64,000 nt of DNA from Allokutzneria sp. A3M-2-11 16 (GTDB lineage Bacteria; Actinomycetota; Actinomycetes; Mycobacteriales; Pseudonocardiaceae), in contig NZ_JANAVO010000001.1 in assembly GCF_024213555.1 (NCBI RefSeq), forward strand, positions 930,001 through 994,000, in the 5' to 3' direction. Numbering within the stretch: the first letter of the stretch is position 1; each line of letters opens with the position of its first letter. Below are positions 33,561 to 42,254 of this stretch, in pieces. The notes under the pieces were generated by a model that was given only the letters and a program-made list of their open reading frames with translations, did no database searches and was not told the origin of the DNA. The translations under genes were made by a program, and so were the position numbers.

Positions 33561-34658
33561 CTAGAGCCACTCCACCCACTGCCCGTGCATCCCGCTCCTG
33601 GCCAGCGGACGCACCTCTGACCTGCCCTTTTCCCAGCGCGTGATGCTGACGAGATTGTGCGCGGGGCCGTCGAGGACGAGGTCCTCGCGCTCCGGCAGCA
33701 ACGTGTTCAGGCAGGCGCCGAAGGGTTCCTGGGCGACCCACCACAGCGTCCGCGCGGCGGCCAGCTCCCGGATCGCCTCGACGTAGTCCGCGCGCCGCGC
33801 CTCCGACACGTACGCCAGCAGGTTGCTGTTGAACACCACCAGCGGCAGGTCGGTGGGCACGCGCGCGGCCGCGGCGTGCAGGTCGTCGACGGCGTCCCCG
33901 GCGACCAGCGCGGGCGGGTCGGCCTTGACCTCCTCGGCGGCCAGCCGCAGGAAGCTGAGCCTGCGCGGCTGGTCCGGCCACACGCACGCCTCCAGCCAGC
34001 TCAGCTGTTCCTCGTCCCGCACGTCGACCGGGGTGAGGTCCAGCCCGACCTTCGCGCCGAAGGCGGGCGCCTTGGACCTGGCCCGGCCCTGCTCGCGGCG
34101 GACCATGGTGTCCAGCACCAGGCGCGCCTTCTTCCGCCCGGTGTTCACATCGGTGCCGTCGGGCTGGCGGTAGCGGTAGCCGTAGCGGTCCATGCCCAGC
34201 AGCAGCCCCGCGCTCGCGCCGACCTCCAGCAGGCCGAGGGGAGCCTTGCCCACCTGGGCCGCGATCGTCGACAGGACCGGGTGCAGCACGGCGGCCCGCC
34301 GGACCTCGTTGGTCTGCGTGGTCCTGGACGCGATCAGCTCGCGCATCTTGTCCGCGCGGCCGAGCACGAACTCGCGGAACTCCGGCCAGGCCGCGTCGTC
34401 GACGCCGTTGTGGCCGCCGACGGAGGGGTAGTAGCGGGTCAGCGGGTGCCACGGCTCGGCGAACAGCGCGCGCTGGGCGGCGGCGAAGAACAGCGTCGGC
34501 ATGGCGAAGTTGACCGAGGTCGCGGTCAGCAGGTCGGCGACCTCGGCGTCCTCGGCCGCGCCGAGCGCGAACCGCTCGTACAGCGGGGAATTGCCCGCGG
34601 CCTCCTGCTCGGCGAACCGGTGGAACCGCTGTTGGACGGCGTCGAGCTGGGAGGTCAT
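33561..34658 (-). CDS. DUF2332 family protein
   Basis: 365 residues from ATG 34658. Family hallmarks: RYYPSVGGHNGVDDAAWPEF, TTQTNEVRRAAVLHPVL, LLEVGASAGLLLGMDRYGY, CVWPDQPRRLSFL and FNSNLLAYVS. The GASAGL block resembles the SAM-binding glycine motif of methyltransferases, so a methyltransferase-like fold is plausible but unproven. A paralogue lies at 42380-43507. It follows the MaoC gene by 8 bases and is probably cotranscribed. Confidence 0.85.
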   Translation of the reverse strand: MTSQLDAVQQRFHRFAEQEAAGNSPLYERFALGAAEDAEVADLLTATSVNFAMPTLFFAAAQRALFAEPWHPLTRYYPSVGGHNGVDDAAWPEFREFVLGRADKMRELIASRTTQTNEVRRAAVLHPVLSTIAAQVGKAPLGLLEVGASAGLLLGMDRYGYRYRQPDGTDVNTGRKKARLVLDTMVRREQGRARSKAPAFGAKVGLDLTPVDVRDEEQLSWLEACVWPDQPRRLSFLRLAAEEVKADPPALVAGDAVDDLHAAAARVPTDLPLVVFNSNLLAYVSEARRADYVEAIRELAAARTLWWVAQEPFGACLNTLLPEREDLVLDGPAHNLVSITRWEKGRSEVRPLARSGMHGQWVEWL

Positions 34659-34666
34659 GCTGGCTC

Positions 34667-35173
34667 CTACGAGAGCTTCGGCTCGGGGCGACCGGGCTGC
34701 TCGCCACCGCGCGCGAGCCCGTAGGACTTCTTCGGCACCATGACCTTGCGGCGGAACACGCAGACGACCGTGCCGTCCTGCTTGTAGCCGCGGGTCTCCA
34801 CGTAGACAACCCCACGGTCGTCCTTGGACTTCGACGGGGTCTTGTCGAGCACCTCCGTCTCGCCGTAGATCGTGTCGCCGTGGAAGGTCGGCTTGATGTG
34901 CTTGAGCGACTCGACCTCCAGGTTGGCGATAGCCTTGCCGGAGACGTCGGGCACCGACATGCCCAGCAGCAGCGAGTAGATGTAGTTGCCGACAACCACG
35001 TTCTTGCCGAAGTCGGTGGTCTCCCCCGCGTAGTGCGCGTCCATGTGCAGGGGGTGGTGGTTCATCGTGAGCAGGCAGAACAGGTGATCGTCGTACTCGG
35101 TCACCGTCTTGCCCGGCCAGTGCTTGTAGACAGCTCCGACCTCGAACTCTTCGAAGTAGCGCCCGAACTGCAC
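34667..35173 (-). CDS. MaoC-like (R)-specific hydratase
   Basis: 168 residues from GTG 35173, chosen for the GGAGG five bases upstream and because family members start with QFGRYFEEFEVGAVYKHWPG. Single hot-dog domain with the hydratase motif NHHPLHMDAHYA and GNYIYSLLLGMSV. Members hydrate trans-2-enoyl-CoA thioesters in fatty-acid or polyketide pathways; the exact acyl substrate is unknown. A conserved start to KxMVPKKSYG closes the domain, with a short polar tail. Confidence 0.88.
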   Translation of the reverse strand: MQFGRYFEEFEVGAVYKHWPGKTVTEYDDHLFCLLTMNHHPLHMDAHYAGETTDFGKNVVVGNYIYSLLLGMSVPDVSGKAIANLEVESLKHIKPTFHGDTIYGETEVLDKTPSKSKDDRGVVYVETRGYKQDGTVVCVFRRKVMVPKKSYGLARGGEQPGRPEPKLS

Positions 35174-35305
35174 AGCGTCCTCCCGGGTGTGTTGGATCAT
35201 GGTGACCGCGAGGGACAGTCTTGCCCCAGGGGAGGTACCCTCGACAACTGGTCTGTGAGCGACTCCACCGTTCACCGGCTCCCGGCATAAGGAGGTGGGA
35301 CGCTG

Positions 35306-35374
35306 ATGAGTGCAGACAGCACGCCTCCCAGTACCGGCTCGCGTCCCCGCCGCCGGACCGCCATCCTCGGGTAG
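35306..35374 (+). CDS. Short upstream ORF (22 codons), possible leader peptide of corA
   Basis: ATG 35306 lies after an excellent Shine-Dalgarno (AAGGAGGT, about nine bases upstream) and encodes MSADSTPPSTGSRPRRR plus five more residues before TAG 35374. It is rich in Pro, Ser and Arg and is followed by 112 bases to the corA ATG. Proline- and arginine-rich leaders control Mg2+ transporter genes in enterobacteria; that mechanism is only an analogy here. It could also be a remnant of a larger gene. Confidence 0.45.
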   Translation: MSADSTPPSTGSRPRRRTAILG

Positions 35375-35486
35375 GTCCGTCCACATCGGATAGGCCGGGA
35401 CGCGCACCCCAGAGTCGGAGCGGCCCGTGCGGCCAGGGCTCCGGCATTTCGTACGCATTCGCCGCGCGAACTCTCGGGAGCCCGTC

Positions 35487-36566
35487 ATGCCTGCTCTGCC
35501 CACGCTCGGCCGCAAGGGCCGCACAACTCGAAACGGTCGAGGGATGACTCCGATTCCGGTCCCGCTTTCGGCTTACGTGGTCGACTGCGGCGTGTACGTC
35601 GACGGCAAGCGCCTGCCGGGGCGGTGGACGCACATCGCCGCGATCGAGGAAGTGCGCAAGCGCGAGAACGGTTTCGTCTGGATCGGCCTGCACGAGCCGG
35701 ACGAGGAGCAGATCCAGAGCATCGCCGACACCTTCGGCCTGCACGAGCTGGCCGTCGAGGACGCGGTGCACGCGCACCAGCGGCCGAAGCTCGAACGCTA
35801 CGACGACATGCTGTTCATGGTGCTCAAGACCGTTCGCTACGTGGCGCACGAGTCACCGGAGACGGCCAACGAGATCGTCGAGAGCGGCGAGATCATGGTC
35901 TTCGTCGGCCGCGACTACGTGATCACGGTGCGGCACGGCAAGCACGCCGGGCTGGCCACGCTGCGGCACCTGCTGGAGGAGGACCCGGAGAAGCTGGCGC
36001 TCGGGCCCGCCGCGGTGCTCTACCAGATCGCCGACCACGTCGTGGACCGCTACCTGGAGGTCACCAGCGCGGTCGAGGACGACATCGACACGATGGAGGT
36101 CGAGGTCTTCGACCCGCGCAGTGACGTCGACCCCGAGCAGATCTACCTGATGAAGCGCGAGGTCATGGAGCTGCGCCGGGCGGTGGGGCCGCTGGCGACC
36201 CCGCTGCGGCGGCTGGCCGAGGGCTACATCCCGCTGGTGCCGGAGCAGGTCCGCTCGTACTTCCGGGACGTCGACGACCACCTCACCACCGTGCACGACC
36301 GGGTCGTGGCCTTCGACGAACTGCTGACCACGCTGATCGACGCGGTGCTCGCCAAGATCACGCTCCGGCAGAACAACGACATGCGCAAGATCTCCGCGTG
36401 GGTCGCGATCATCTCCGTGCCGACCATGGTCGCCGGGATCTACGGCATGAACTTCGACTTCATGCCGGAACTGAAGTGGGCCTTCGGCTACCCGATGGTC
36501 CTGTGCGTCATCGTCATCGCCTGCGTCGTGGTGTACCGGATCTTCCGGCGCAACCGCTGGCTCTAG
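35487..36566 (+). CDS. corA: CorA magnesium/cobalt channel
   Basis: 359 residues from ATG 35487 (GGGAG upstream). Large cytoplasmic funnel (DDIDTMEVEVFDPRSDVDPEQIYLMKREVMELRRAVGPL helices) and two C-terminal transmembrane helices separated by the signature YGMNFDFMPEL (Gly-Met-Asn at about 320-322), ending in a basic RRNRWL. Homopentameric channel for Mg2+ (also Co2+, Ni2+) in the cytoplasmic membrane. Homologue of Rv1239c; followed after 19 bases by a small membrane protein in the same operon. Confidence 0.93.
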   Translation: MPALPTLGRKGRTTRNGRGMTPIPVPLSAYVVDCGVYVDGKRLPGRWTHIAAIEEVRKRENGFVWIGLHEPDEEQIQSIADTFGLHELAVEDAVHAHQRPKLERYDDMLFMVLKTVRYVAHESPETANEIVESGEIMVFVGRDYVITVRHGKHAGLATLRHLLEEDPEKLALGPAAVLYQIADHVVDRYLEVTSAVEDDIDTMEVEVFDPRSDVDPEQIYLMKREVMELRRAVGPLATPLRRLAEGYIPLVPEQVRSYFRDVDDHLTTVHDRVVAFDELLTTLIDAVLAKITLRQNNDMRKISAWVAIISVPTMVAGIYGMNFDFMPELKWAFGYPMVLCVIVIACVVVYRIFRRNRWL

Positions 36567-36585
36567 TGTCGTTGGGAGGTTCCCC

Positions 36586-36981
36586 ATGCTCCGGATGCTG
36601 CGCAGCCTGCGCGCCTGGATCTTGGTCATGGTAGTCGCCTGGATCGCCACCATCATCGTGCTGATCGTGAGCAAACCCGAGGACGGGGCGCCTTCGGCCG
36701 ACGTCCTGGCCACGCAGATCGCCGACGCGCTGCGTGCCCAGGACGCCGACCGCCTGGCCCAGCTCGTGTCCTTGGACGAGGGCGGCGACGAGGTCGCGCG
36801 GGTGACCGTCGCCAACTTCGGCACCGTGGACACGCAGTTGATCAGCTCACACCTGGAGCGGCTCAACGGTGTGCAGGTGGTCGTGGACTACGTGCGCCCC
36901 AACGGTGAACGGGGTGCGCTGCGGCTGCCCGCGGTGGTCAGTGCCGGGCGGTGGAAGGTCACCCCCGTCGCCACGCCCTGA
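36586..36981 (+). CDS. Small single-pass membrane protein downstream of corA
   Basis: 131 residues; GGGAGG before ATG 36586. One N-terminal transmembrane helix (RAWILVMVVAWIATIIVLIV) and an extracytoplasmic domain of about 100 residues beginning ADVLATQIADALRAQDADRLAQL, similar in shape to the NTF2-like domains of actinobacterial Mce-associated proteins. Function unknown. Its end overlaps the convergent HXXEE gene by 23 bases. Confidence 0.75.
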   Translation: MLRMLRSLRAWILVMVVAWIATIIVLIVSKPEDGAPSADVLATQIADALRAQDADRLAQLVSLDEGGDEVARVTVANFGTVDTQLISSHLERLNGVQVVVDYVRPNGERGALRLPAVVSAGRWKVTPVATP

Positions 36982-37450
36982 ACGACCTGGTGAGCACGGC
37001 CGCCGCGCCGTGCACTCCGCCGAGCACGACGGGGAACCAGGCGAACGAGCTCGCCCGTGCCTTGAGTGGGATTCCGTTGTCCCGCAAGCGTTTCAGGGCC
37101 CACAACGAGTAGGGCGCCACGATCAGCGGCGCCGTGATGAGCCCCGGCGTGTAGCGGCGCAGCAGCGCGGACTGGGCGAGGTGGGTCAGTGAGTGCAGGC
37201 CGAACCCGGTGAGCACGGTCTGGAACAACGGCGACCGCCCGCCCGTTCGCGCGCCCGCCGCGGCTGCCGTCGCGACCACCGCGCCCATCAGGCCGATGGC
37301 GGTGCTGACGTGCGCCTGGTCCACCTCGGGCAGCCAGGTGTCGTTGTCGCGGGAGAACTTCGCCATGGTCAGCAGCTCCTCGGCGTCGTGCACCAGCCAG
37401 GCCGCGAGCAGCCCCCAGGCCAGGGCTTTATTTTCGTTACGTGACGTCAT
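36959..37450 (-). CDS. HXXEE domain membrane protein
   Basis: 163 residues from ATG 37450. Four to five hydrophobic helices; first helix LAWGLLAAWLVHDAEELLT carries the defining HxxEE motif (His21, Glu24, Glu25) and a later helix GFGLHSLTHLAQSALL carries more His. Family of unknown function, possibly metal-linked. A TetR gene is divergent 35 bases away, and a palindrome covers this gene's start codon, so it is probably repressed by that regulator. Confidence 0.85.
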   Translation of the reverse strand: MTSRNENKALAWGLLAAWLVHDAEELLTMAKFSRDNDTWLPEVDQAHVSTAIGLMGAVVATAAAAGARTGGRSPLFQTVLTGFGLHSLTHLAQSALLRRYTPGLITAPLIVAPYSLWALKRLRDNGIPLKARASSFAWFPVVLGGVHGAAAVLTRSFRAWRRG

Positions 37451-37454
37451 GTAA
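37437..37454. promoter_or_regulatory. Palindrome TTACGTGACGTCATGTAA, TetR operator candidate
   Basis: Dyad TTAC-n10-GTAA with a perfect TGACGTCA core, overlapping the ATG of the HXXEE gene. Next to it lie GTAATTTAC (37451-37459, palindromic) and TACAAT (37457-37462), a -10 for the TetR gene. Binding would block both promoters, a standard autoregulatory arrangement. Confidence 0.7.
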
Positions 37455-37485
37455 TTTACAATAGCTCCGAGGAAGGGAGGCGTCC

Positions 37486-38055
37486 ATGGCCCGTGGCAGG
37501 CCGCGCAGCGCGCAGGCCCAGGAAGCGATCATCTCCGCGACCCTCGCCGTGCTCGTGGAGACCGGGTTCGCCGGGCTGACCATCGAGGCCGTCGCGACCA
37601 GGGCGGGCGTCGGCAGGCCCACGGTCTACCGGCGCTGGGCGAGCAGGGAGGACCTGGTGGTCGACGCACTCGCCGCGACGGTGCCCGTTGCGTCCACTGT
37701 GGACACTGGAGATCCGTTGGCGGACATCGCTTCCACGGTGCGCACCGCCATCGACGGCCTCGGCGGCTCGGAGCTGGGCGGTGCGGTCGTCGGGGTTCTC
37801 GCCGCTTCGGCGGCCAACCCGCTGCTGGCTTCGGCGCTCGCCGAGCGCTACCTCGCGCCGCGCCTGGGCGTGGTGTCGGAGCTGATCGCGCGCGGGGTGG
37901 CGGCGGGGGTGCTGCGGTCGGACCTCAGCCCGGAGGTGATCCGCGACCTGCTGATCGGACCGCTGGTGTACCACTGGCTGGTGACCGGCGCCCCGATGCC
38001 GAAGCCCGACACCGAGGCGCTGTTCACCGCCGTCCTCTCCACCCTGCGCGCCTGA
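37486..38055 (+). CDS. TetR family transcriptional regulator
   Basis: 189 residues; GGGAGG before ATG 37486. N-terminal helix-turn-helix: QEAIISATLAVLVETGFAGL, TIEAVATRAGVGRPTVYRRWASREDLV, then a C-terminal ligand domain of the TetR_C_16/AcrR kind (IRDLLIGPLVYHWLVTGAP). Predicted repressor of the HXXEE gene, divergent across 35 bases with a shared palindrome. Ligand unknown. Confidence 0.88.
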   Translation: MARGRPRSAQAQEAIISATLAVLVETGFAGLTIEAVATRAGVGRPTVYRRWASREDLVVDALAATVPVASTVDTGDPLADIASTVRTAIDGLGGSELGGAVVGVLAASAANPLLASALAERYLAPRLGVVSELIARGVAAGVLRSDLSPEVIRDLLIGPLVYHWLVTGAPMPKPDTEALFTAVLSTLRA

Positions 38056-38119
38056 GCGGTGCACCGGTAGGCGCTCTCCTCGCGATCAGCCAAGATCGCG
38101 TCCGACCCCGGGCCGTGCG

Positions 38120-38182
38120 CCCGTTTCGTACTCTTGTCCGCCAAGAGAGCGCTCCCAAATCCCGTTATGAGTACGAAACGGG
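38120..38182. repeat. Palindromic element family 2, copy 2
   Basis: Arms CCCGTTTCGTACTC (38120-38133) and GAGTACGAAACGGG (38169-38182) around a 35-base centre with AAGAGAGCGCTCCC, in the same orientation as copy 1. It lies 64 bases after the TetR stop. Confidence 0.9.
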
Positions 38183-38208
38183 AATCGCGGCGGTGCCGGA
38201 GTGCCTGG

Positions 38209-38388
38209 TCAGGCGGTGTGGGCGTGGTCGCGAGACGGAAGATCGGCGTGGCTGGCGAACAGGCCGATGACGGCGCCCATCATCGCGCGGAAGAGGAAAC
38301 TCGTCGTGCGCGGAGTGGTGGTCGTGGTCCCGTTGGGGGTCATCGCTGTGTGCCTTGTCTGCTCGTTCGTGGGTGCCGATGTGATCAT
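38209..38388 (-). CDS. Possible small protein, 59 residues
   Basis: ATG 38388 to stop 38209 encodes a Thr-rich start (MTPNGTTTTTPRTTSFLF) and a short hydrophobic stretch (RAMMGAVIGLFA) ending HADLPSRDHAHTA. Third positions are mostly G/C, better than the opposite strand, but there is no clear ribosome site and no recognised family. Recorded as doubtful. The rest of 38056-38535 holds repeat copy 2 and no other gene. Confidence 0.3.
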   Translation of the reverse strand: MITSAPTNEQTRHTAMTPNGTTTTTPRTTSFLFRAMMGAVIGLFASHADLPSRDHAHTA

Positions 38389-38535
38389 CGGCCTACCCGG
38401 TTCTCGCGGCGCCAAACCTGGTCGTTAACGACCCGGACCCGGCTTCATCCGGTCAGGCGTGAATCCGATTCTGCGGGTAACGAAGCCGGGTCCGCGAACG
38501 AATTTCCCAGTCACGTCCACTGTGGACAATGCCAT

Positions 38536-39234
38536 TCAGTCCTCCGGGTGGTGTGTCACGAGTCTCCAGCTGACCGAGGTGATGCCCGGTCGCAGGCTCA
38601 GCGAGCTCACGGCGCGCTCCAGTTTCCCGCCGCCCGCCCCTCGGCCGAGCACGCACGCGATCACCTCGACGCGGTCGGGGGCGAGATCGGTGCTGGTCAG
38701 CGCCCGTAGCTCGAAGCCGCCATCGGCGACGGAGCGGACGACCAGCGCGCGGACGTGCGCCTCGTCGGAGTCGCGGCACACGGCGCGCAGCTCGTAGTCG
38801 ATCTCGGCGAGCGCGGGATCGGTCGCGCGCCCGTCCACGAGGCGGCCGAGCGGGCGCAGGCCGACGTTGGCGATGACGATCACCACGGCACCGGCGGCGG
38901 CCACGCCGTAGTGGCCTCCGCCGCACATGAGCCCGACCCCGGCGGTGCCCCAGATCGTCGCGGCGGTGTTGATGCCGCGCAGGTTGCCGCCGTCACGGAT
39001 GATCACTCCGGCACCGAGGAAGCCGACGCCGGAGACGATGTAGGAAGCGATCCGGGTCGTGCTGCCGCCGTCCGGCGTGAGCACGCTGAACAGCTCGAAC
39101 AGCGCGGCGCCCACGCAGACGAGCGCATTGGTGCGCAGCCCGGCCGTGCGCGCCCGCCACTGCCGCTCCAGCCCGACCAGCGCGCCGAACGACGCCGCGC
39201 ACAGCAGGCGGAGCCCGATCTCCCACCAGGTCAT
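38536..39234 (-). CDS. MgtC/SapB family membrane protein
   Basis: 232 residues from ATG 39234, 3 bases after the ABC ATPase stop. N-terminal membrane domain (RLLCAASFGALVGLERQW, RTNALVCVGAALFEL, SYIVSGVGFLGAGVII with the conserved GxLGAGxI, then GINTAATIW) and a C-terminal ACT-like cytoplasmic domain of about 85 residues. MgtC proteins modulate Mg2+-limited growth and inhibit F-ATP synthase in pathogens; here it is the last gene of an ABC transporter operon, hinting at a metal or ion link for that transporter. Confidence 0.9.
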   Translation of the reverse strand: MTWWEIGLRLLCAASFGALVGLERQWRARTAGLRTNALVCVGAALFELFSVLTPDGGSTTRIASYIVSGVGFLGAGVIIRDGGNLRGINTAATIWGTAGVGLMCGGGHYGVAAAGAVVIVIANVGLRPLGRLVDGRATDPALAEIDYELRAVCRDSDEAHVRALVVRSVADGGFELRALTSTDLAPDRVEVIACVLGRGAGGGKLERAVSSLSLRPGITSVSWRLVTHHPED

Positions 39235-39237
39235 GGC

Positions 39238-40467
39238 TCACTCCTCAAGCACCAGTTCGCGGGCGACCGCGTCGAAGGAGAACAGTTCGCCGTAGCGGCC
39301 CCAGTCGACGGCCGTTGCGAGCTGCCGCTGGGCGTCCGGCTCCGGGAAGCCGGTGCGGAGCAGGTCGAGGAAGAACTCGTCCCGCAACCGGCCGGACCTG
39401 CTCGTGCGCAGCGCGTCCGCGATCACGCGCACCAGCGGAGCGCTGGCGACGGCCCGCCGCGCGAAGATCGACTTCGCGGTGGGGATGTCCGCGGCGAGCC
39501 AGTCCTCCCCCGCCCCGGTGATCAGCAACTCGGCTCCGGCGACCTCCACGAGGCCGAGCAGGGACGCCGCGTCGACCAACGGCAGCAGGTCGTCCACCGC
39601 GAAGGTCAGCGCCGCGGCCAGCGAGTGCAGATCGGTCCGGCCGCCGTGCGCGCCGAGCAGCTCGATCAGCCCGGCGAGGCCGCCGACGGTCGCCGGGGGC
39701 AACGGCCTGCGCAGCGGGGTGTCGTGGTCGACCTCCGCGCGGGTCTGGCCCATGAGGGCCGTGTAGATCTGGTCGACGATCGCGGTGAACGCGGCGTTGC
39801 GCCGGTCACGCGGCCGGGCAAGCGGCACGGTCAGCTCAAGGGAGATTCGGCCGTCGCCGAGCACCACGATCCGGTCTGCCATCGCCACCGCCTCCTCGAT
39901 GTTGTGCGTTACCAGGCACATCGCCTTCGTGGGAAAGCGCGCGCTGGTCCACAGAGACATCAGCTCACCGCGCAGGTTCTCCGCGGTGAGCACGTCGAGC
40001 GCGGAGAACGGCTCGTCCATCAGCAACGCGTCCGGCTCCAGCACGAGCGCCCGCGCGAAGCCGACGCGCTGGCGCATACCCCCGGAGAGTTCCTTGGGGT
40101 AGGCGGTTTCGAAGCCGTCGAGGCCGATCAGGTCGATCGCCTCCGCCGCGCGACGGCGGCGCTCCGCGACGGGAAGTCCCTTCGCGCGCAAGCCGAGTTC
40201 GACGTTCTCCCGCACGGTCAACCACGGCAGCAACGCGAAGTTCTGGAACACCATGCCCACGCTCAGGGTGTTGCCCCGATACGTGACGCGCCCGCCGGAC
40301 GGCTCGACGAGACCGGCGAGCGTGCGCAGCAACGTGGACTTGCCGGAGCCGGACTTGCCAAGCAGCGCAAGCACTTCGCCCTCGCGCACCTCCAGGCAGA
40401 CGTCGCGGAGCACGGTCCGCGAACCGGTGAAGGACTTGGTGACGTTCTCGGTGGTGATCAGGGCCAT
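39238..40467 (-). CDS. ABC transporter ATPase with AAA-associated C-terminal domain
   Basis: 409 residues from ATG 40467 (GGAG upstream). N-terminal ABC domain of the nitrate/sulfonate/taurine class: Walker A GKSGSGKST (37-45), Q-loop MVFQNFALLPWLTV, signature LSGGMRQRVGFARAL, Walker B LLMDEPFSALD and H-loop VTHNIEEA. Residues about 290-409 form the AAA-associated C-terminal domain (ADIPTAKSIFARRAV, LRTGFPEPDAQRQLATAVDWGRYGELF), found in a subset of these transporters that lack a solute-binding protein. Operon order: permease, ATPase, mgtC. Confidence 0.9.
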   Translation of the reverse strand: MALITTENVTKSFTGSRTVLRDVCLEVREGEVLALLGKSGSGKSTLLRTLAGLVEPSGGRVTYRGNTLSVGMVFQNFALLPWLTVRENVELGLRAKGLPVAERRRRAAEAIDLIGLDGFETAYPKELSGGMRQRVGFARALVLEPDALLMDEPFSALDVLTAENLRGELMSLWTSARFPTKAMCLVTHNIEEAVAMADRIVVLGDGRISLELTVPLARPRDRRNAAFTAIVDQIYTALMGQTRAEVDHDTPLRRPLPPATVGGLAGLIELLGAHGGRTDLHSLAAALTFAVDDLLPLVDAASLLGLVEVAGAELLITGAGEDWLAADIPTAKSIFARRAVASAPLVRVIADALRTSRSGRLRDEFFLDLLRTGFPEPDAQRQLATAVDWGRYGELFSFDAVARELVLEE

Positions 40468-40478
40468 GACGTTTCTCC

Positions 40479-42167
40479 TCACTGGAGCGCGTAGTGCTCG
40501 GACAGGCGGTGCAGGCGGCGCCAGAACAGGCGGTTGACGCCGACGACGAAGGCGCTCATCACCACGACACCGACGAAAACCCTTGGCATGTCACCGAGTT
40601 CGGTGGCGTTGGTGATGTACGCGCCGAGCCCGGGGGCTTCCATCCGGGCTGATCCGTAGGTGATCACCTCGGCGACGATCGAGGCGTTCCACGCTCCGCC
40701 CGCCGCGGTCAGCGCGCCGGTGACGAAGGCGGGGAAGATCGCGGGCAGGACCAGGAAACGCCAGCGCTGCCACCGCTTCAGCCGCAGGTTCGTCGCGGCC
40801 TCGCGCAGGTCGCTGGGGATCGCGCTGGCCCCGGCGATGACGTTGAACAGCACGTACCACTGCGCGCCGAGGCTCATCAGCAGGATGCCGCCCCAGCCGA
40901 GGCCGACGTGCCACACCAGGAAGAGCGCGGCGGCGAAGGGGAACAGGAAGTTCGCCGGGAAGCTCGCCAGCACCTGCACGACCGGCTGCGCGAGCCTGCT
41001 CACCCTCGGGTTCATCCCGATCCACACCCCGATCGGCACCCACACCAGCGCCGACGCGAGCACCACGACGAGCACCCGGCTCAGCGTGATCAGGCCGAGG
41101 CTGATGGTGTGCAGGACCTCCGGCCATCCCGTCGTCGCGGAGACGTAGTCGGCGATCAGCCACAATCCGACGACCGTGAGGACGGTCAACAACGTCGAGC
41201 GTTCACGGGAAGCGAGGGCGCGGCGTGCTCCGGTTCTGCCGAAAACCCTTGCCGCGCGGTCGATTCCCTCGCCCATGGGGCGCAGCGCGCGGCCCGCGAG
41301 GCCGGGCAACCGGGAACGCCGGAGCAGGTCGAGCACCATGCTGCGCGGCGCGTGCGCGGCTTCGGACTGCTCCAGCCGGAACCGCTCCGCCCACGCGGTC
41401 AACGGCCGCCAGAACAGCACGTTGACCGCGACCACCATGATGACCATCGCGCCGATGGCGAGCAGCAGGAGATCGGTGCGCTCCGCCGCGGACGCCGCCG
41501 CGACATAACTGCCGATTCCGGGCAAAGCGAACTTCTGGTTGAGCACGCTGATCGCCTCGGACTGCACGAGAAAGAACCAGCCGCCGCCGAAGCTCATCGT
41601 CCCGTTCCACACCAGGGGAATCATCGAGCCCGGAACGTCGAGCTCGCGGAATCGCTGCCAACGGGTGAGCCGCAGCGCCCTGGCCGCTTCGTCCAGTTCC
41701 GCCGACTGCGTCACCAGCGACTGGTAGAAGGCGAATGTCAGGTTCCACGCCTGCGAGGTGAAGATCGCGAACACCGACGCCGCCTCCAGGCCGAGCGTCG
41801 AACCGGGGAACAACGCGATGAACGCGGTCACGGTGACCGAGAGATAAGCGAGCACCGGCACCGACTGGAGGATGTCCAGCACCGGAATGATGATCTTCTC
41901 GGCCCGCCGGGACTTGGCCGCCAGACCACCTACCACCAGCGAGAACAGCAGGGACAGAGCCAATGCCGCGAACATCCGCAGCAGTGACCGGCCCGCGTAT
42001 CCGGGCAGCGCGGCCGGATCGAGTTCGACGGCGGTCTCCACCGGCAGCGGCGCGAGCGTCCCGGAACCGACTCGGACGACCGACCAGAGCAGAACGCAGA
42101 CGCCGACGGCCACGGCGATATCGACGAGCACGCGACGAGGGCGCGCGGAAACAACACGTGTGAACAT
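40479..42167 (-). CDS. ABC transporter permease, two fused permease domains
   Basis: 562 residues from ATG 42167 (GTG 42194 possible). Two BPD-type permease domains in one chain: the first has an EAA loop at ELDEAARALRLTRWQRFRELDVPGSMIPLVW, the second at SDLREAATNLRLKRWQRWRFLVLPAIFPAF, each followed by the conserved Gly. About 12 transmembrane helices in total. Fusion gives the full membrane part as a single protein, matching the one ATPase subunit. No solute-binding protein gene is present. Substrate unknown; the nitrate/sulfonate/bicarbonate type is only a class label. A Cys-containing leader ORF precedes it. Confidence 0.88.
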   Translation of the reverse strand: MFTRVVSARPRRVLVDIAVAVGVCVLLWSVVRVGSGTLAPLPVETAVELDPAALPGYAGRSLLRMFAALALSLLFSLVVGGLAAKSRRAEKIIIPVLDILQSVPVLAYLSVTVTAFIALFPGSTLGLEAASVFAIFTSQAWNLTFAFYQSLVTQSAELDEAARALRLTRWQRFRELDVPGSMIPLVWNGTMSFGGGWFFLVQSEAISVLNQKFALPGIGSYVAAASAAERTDLLLLAIGAMVIMVVAVNVLFWRPLTAWAERFRLEQSEAAHAPRSMVLDLLRRSRLPGLAGRALRPMGEGIDRAARVFGRTGARRALASRERSTLLTVLTVVGLWLIADYVSATTGWPEVLHTISLGLITLSRVLVVVLASALVWVPIGVWIGMNPRVSRLAQPVVQVLASFPANFLFPFAAALFLVWHVGLGWGGILLMSLGAQWYVLFNVIAGASAIPSDLREAATNLRLKRWQRWRFLVLPAIFPAFVTGALTAAGGAWNASIVAEVITYGSARMEAPGLGAYITNATELGDMPRVFVGVVVMSAFVVGVNRLFWRRLHRLSEHYALQ

Positions 42168-42254
42168 GGGAATGCCCCGAATCAAGCGCAGCACGAATCA
42201 CACCGAAGGCGAAGCCGACGGCGTGCGAAAAGAGAGGGAGAAGGGGGCGGTCGC

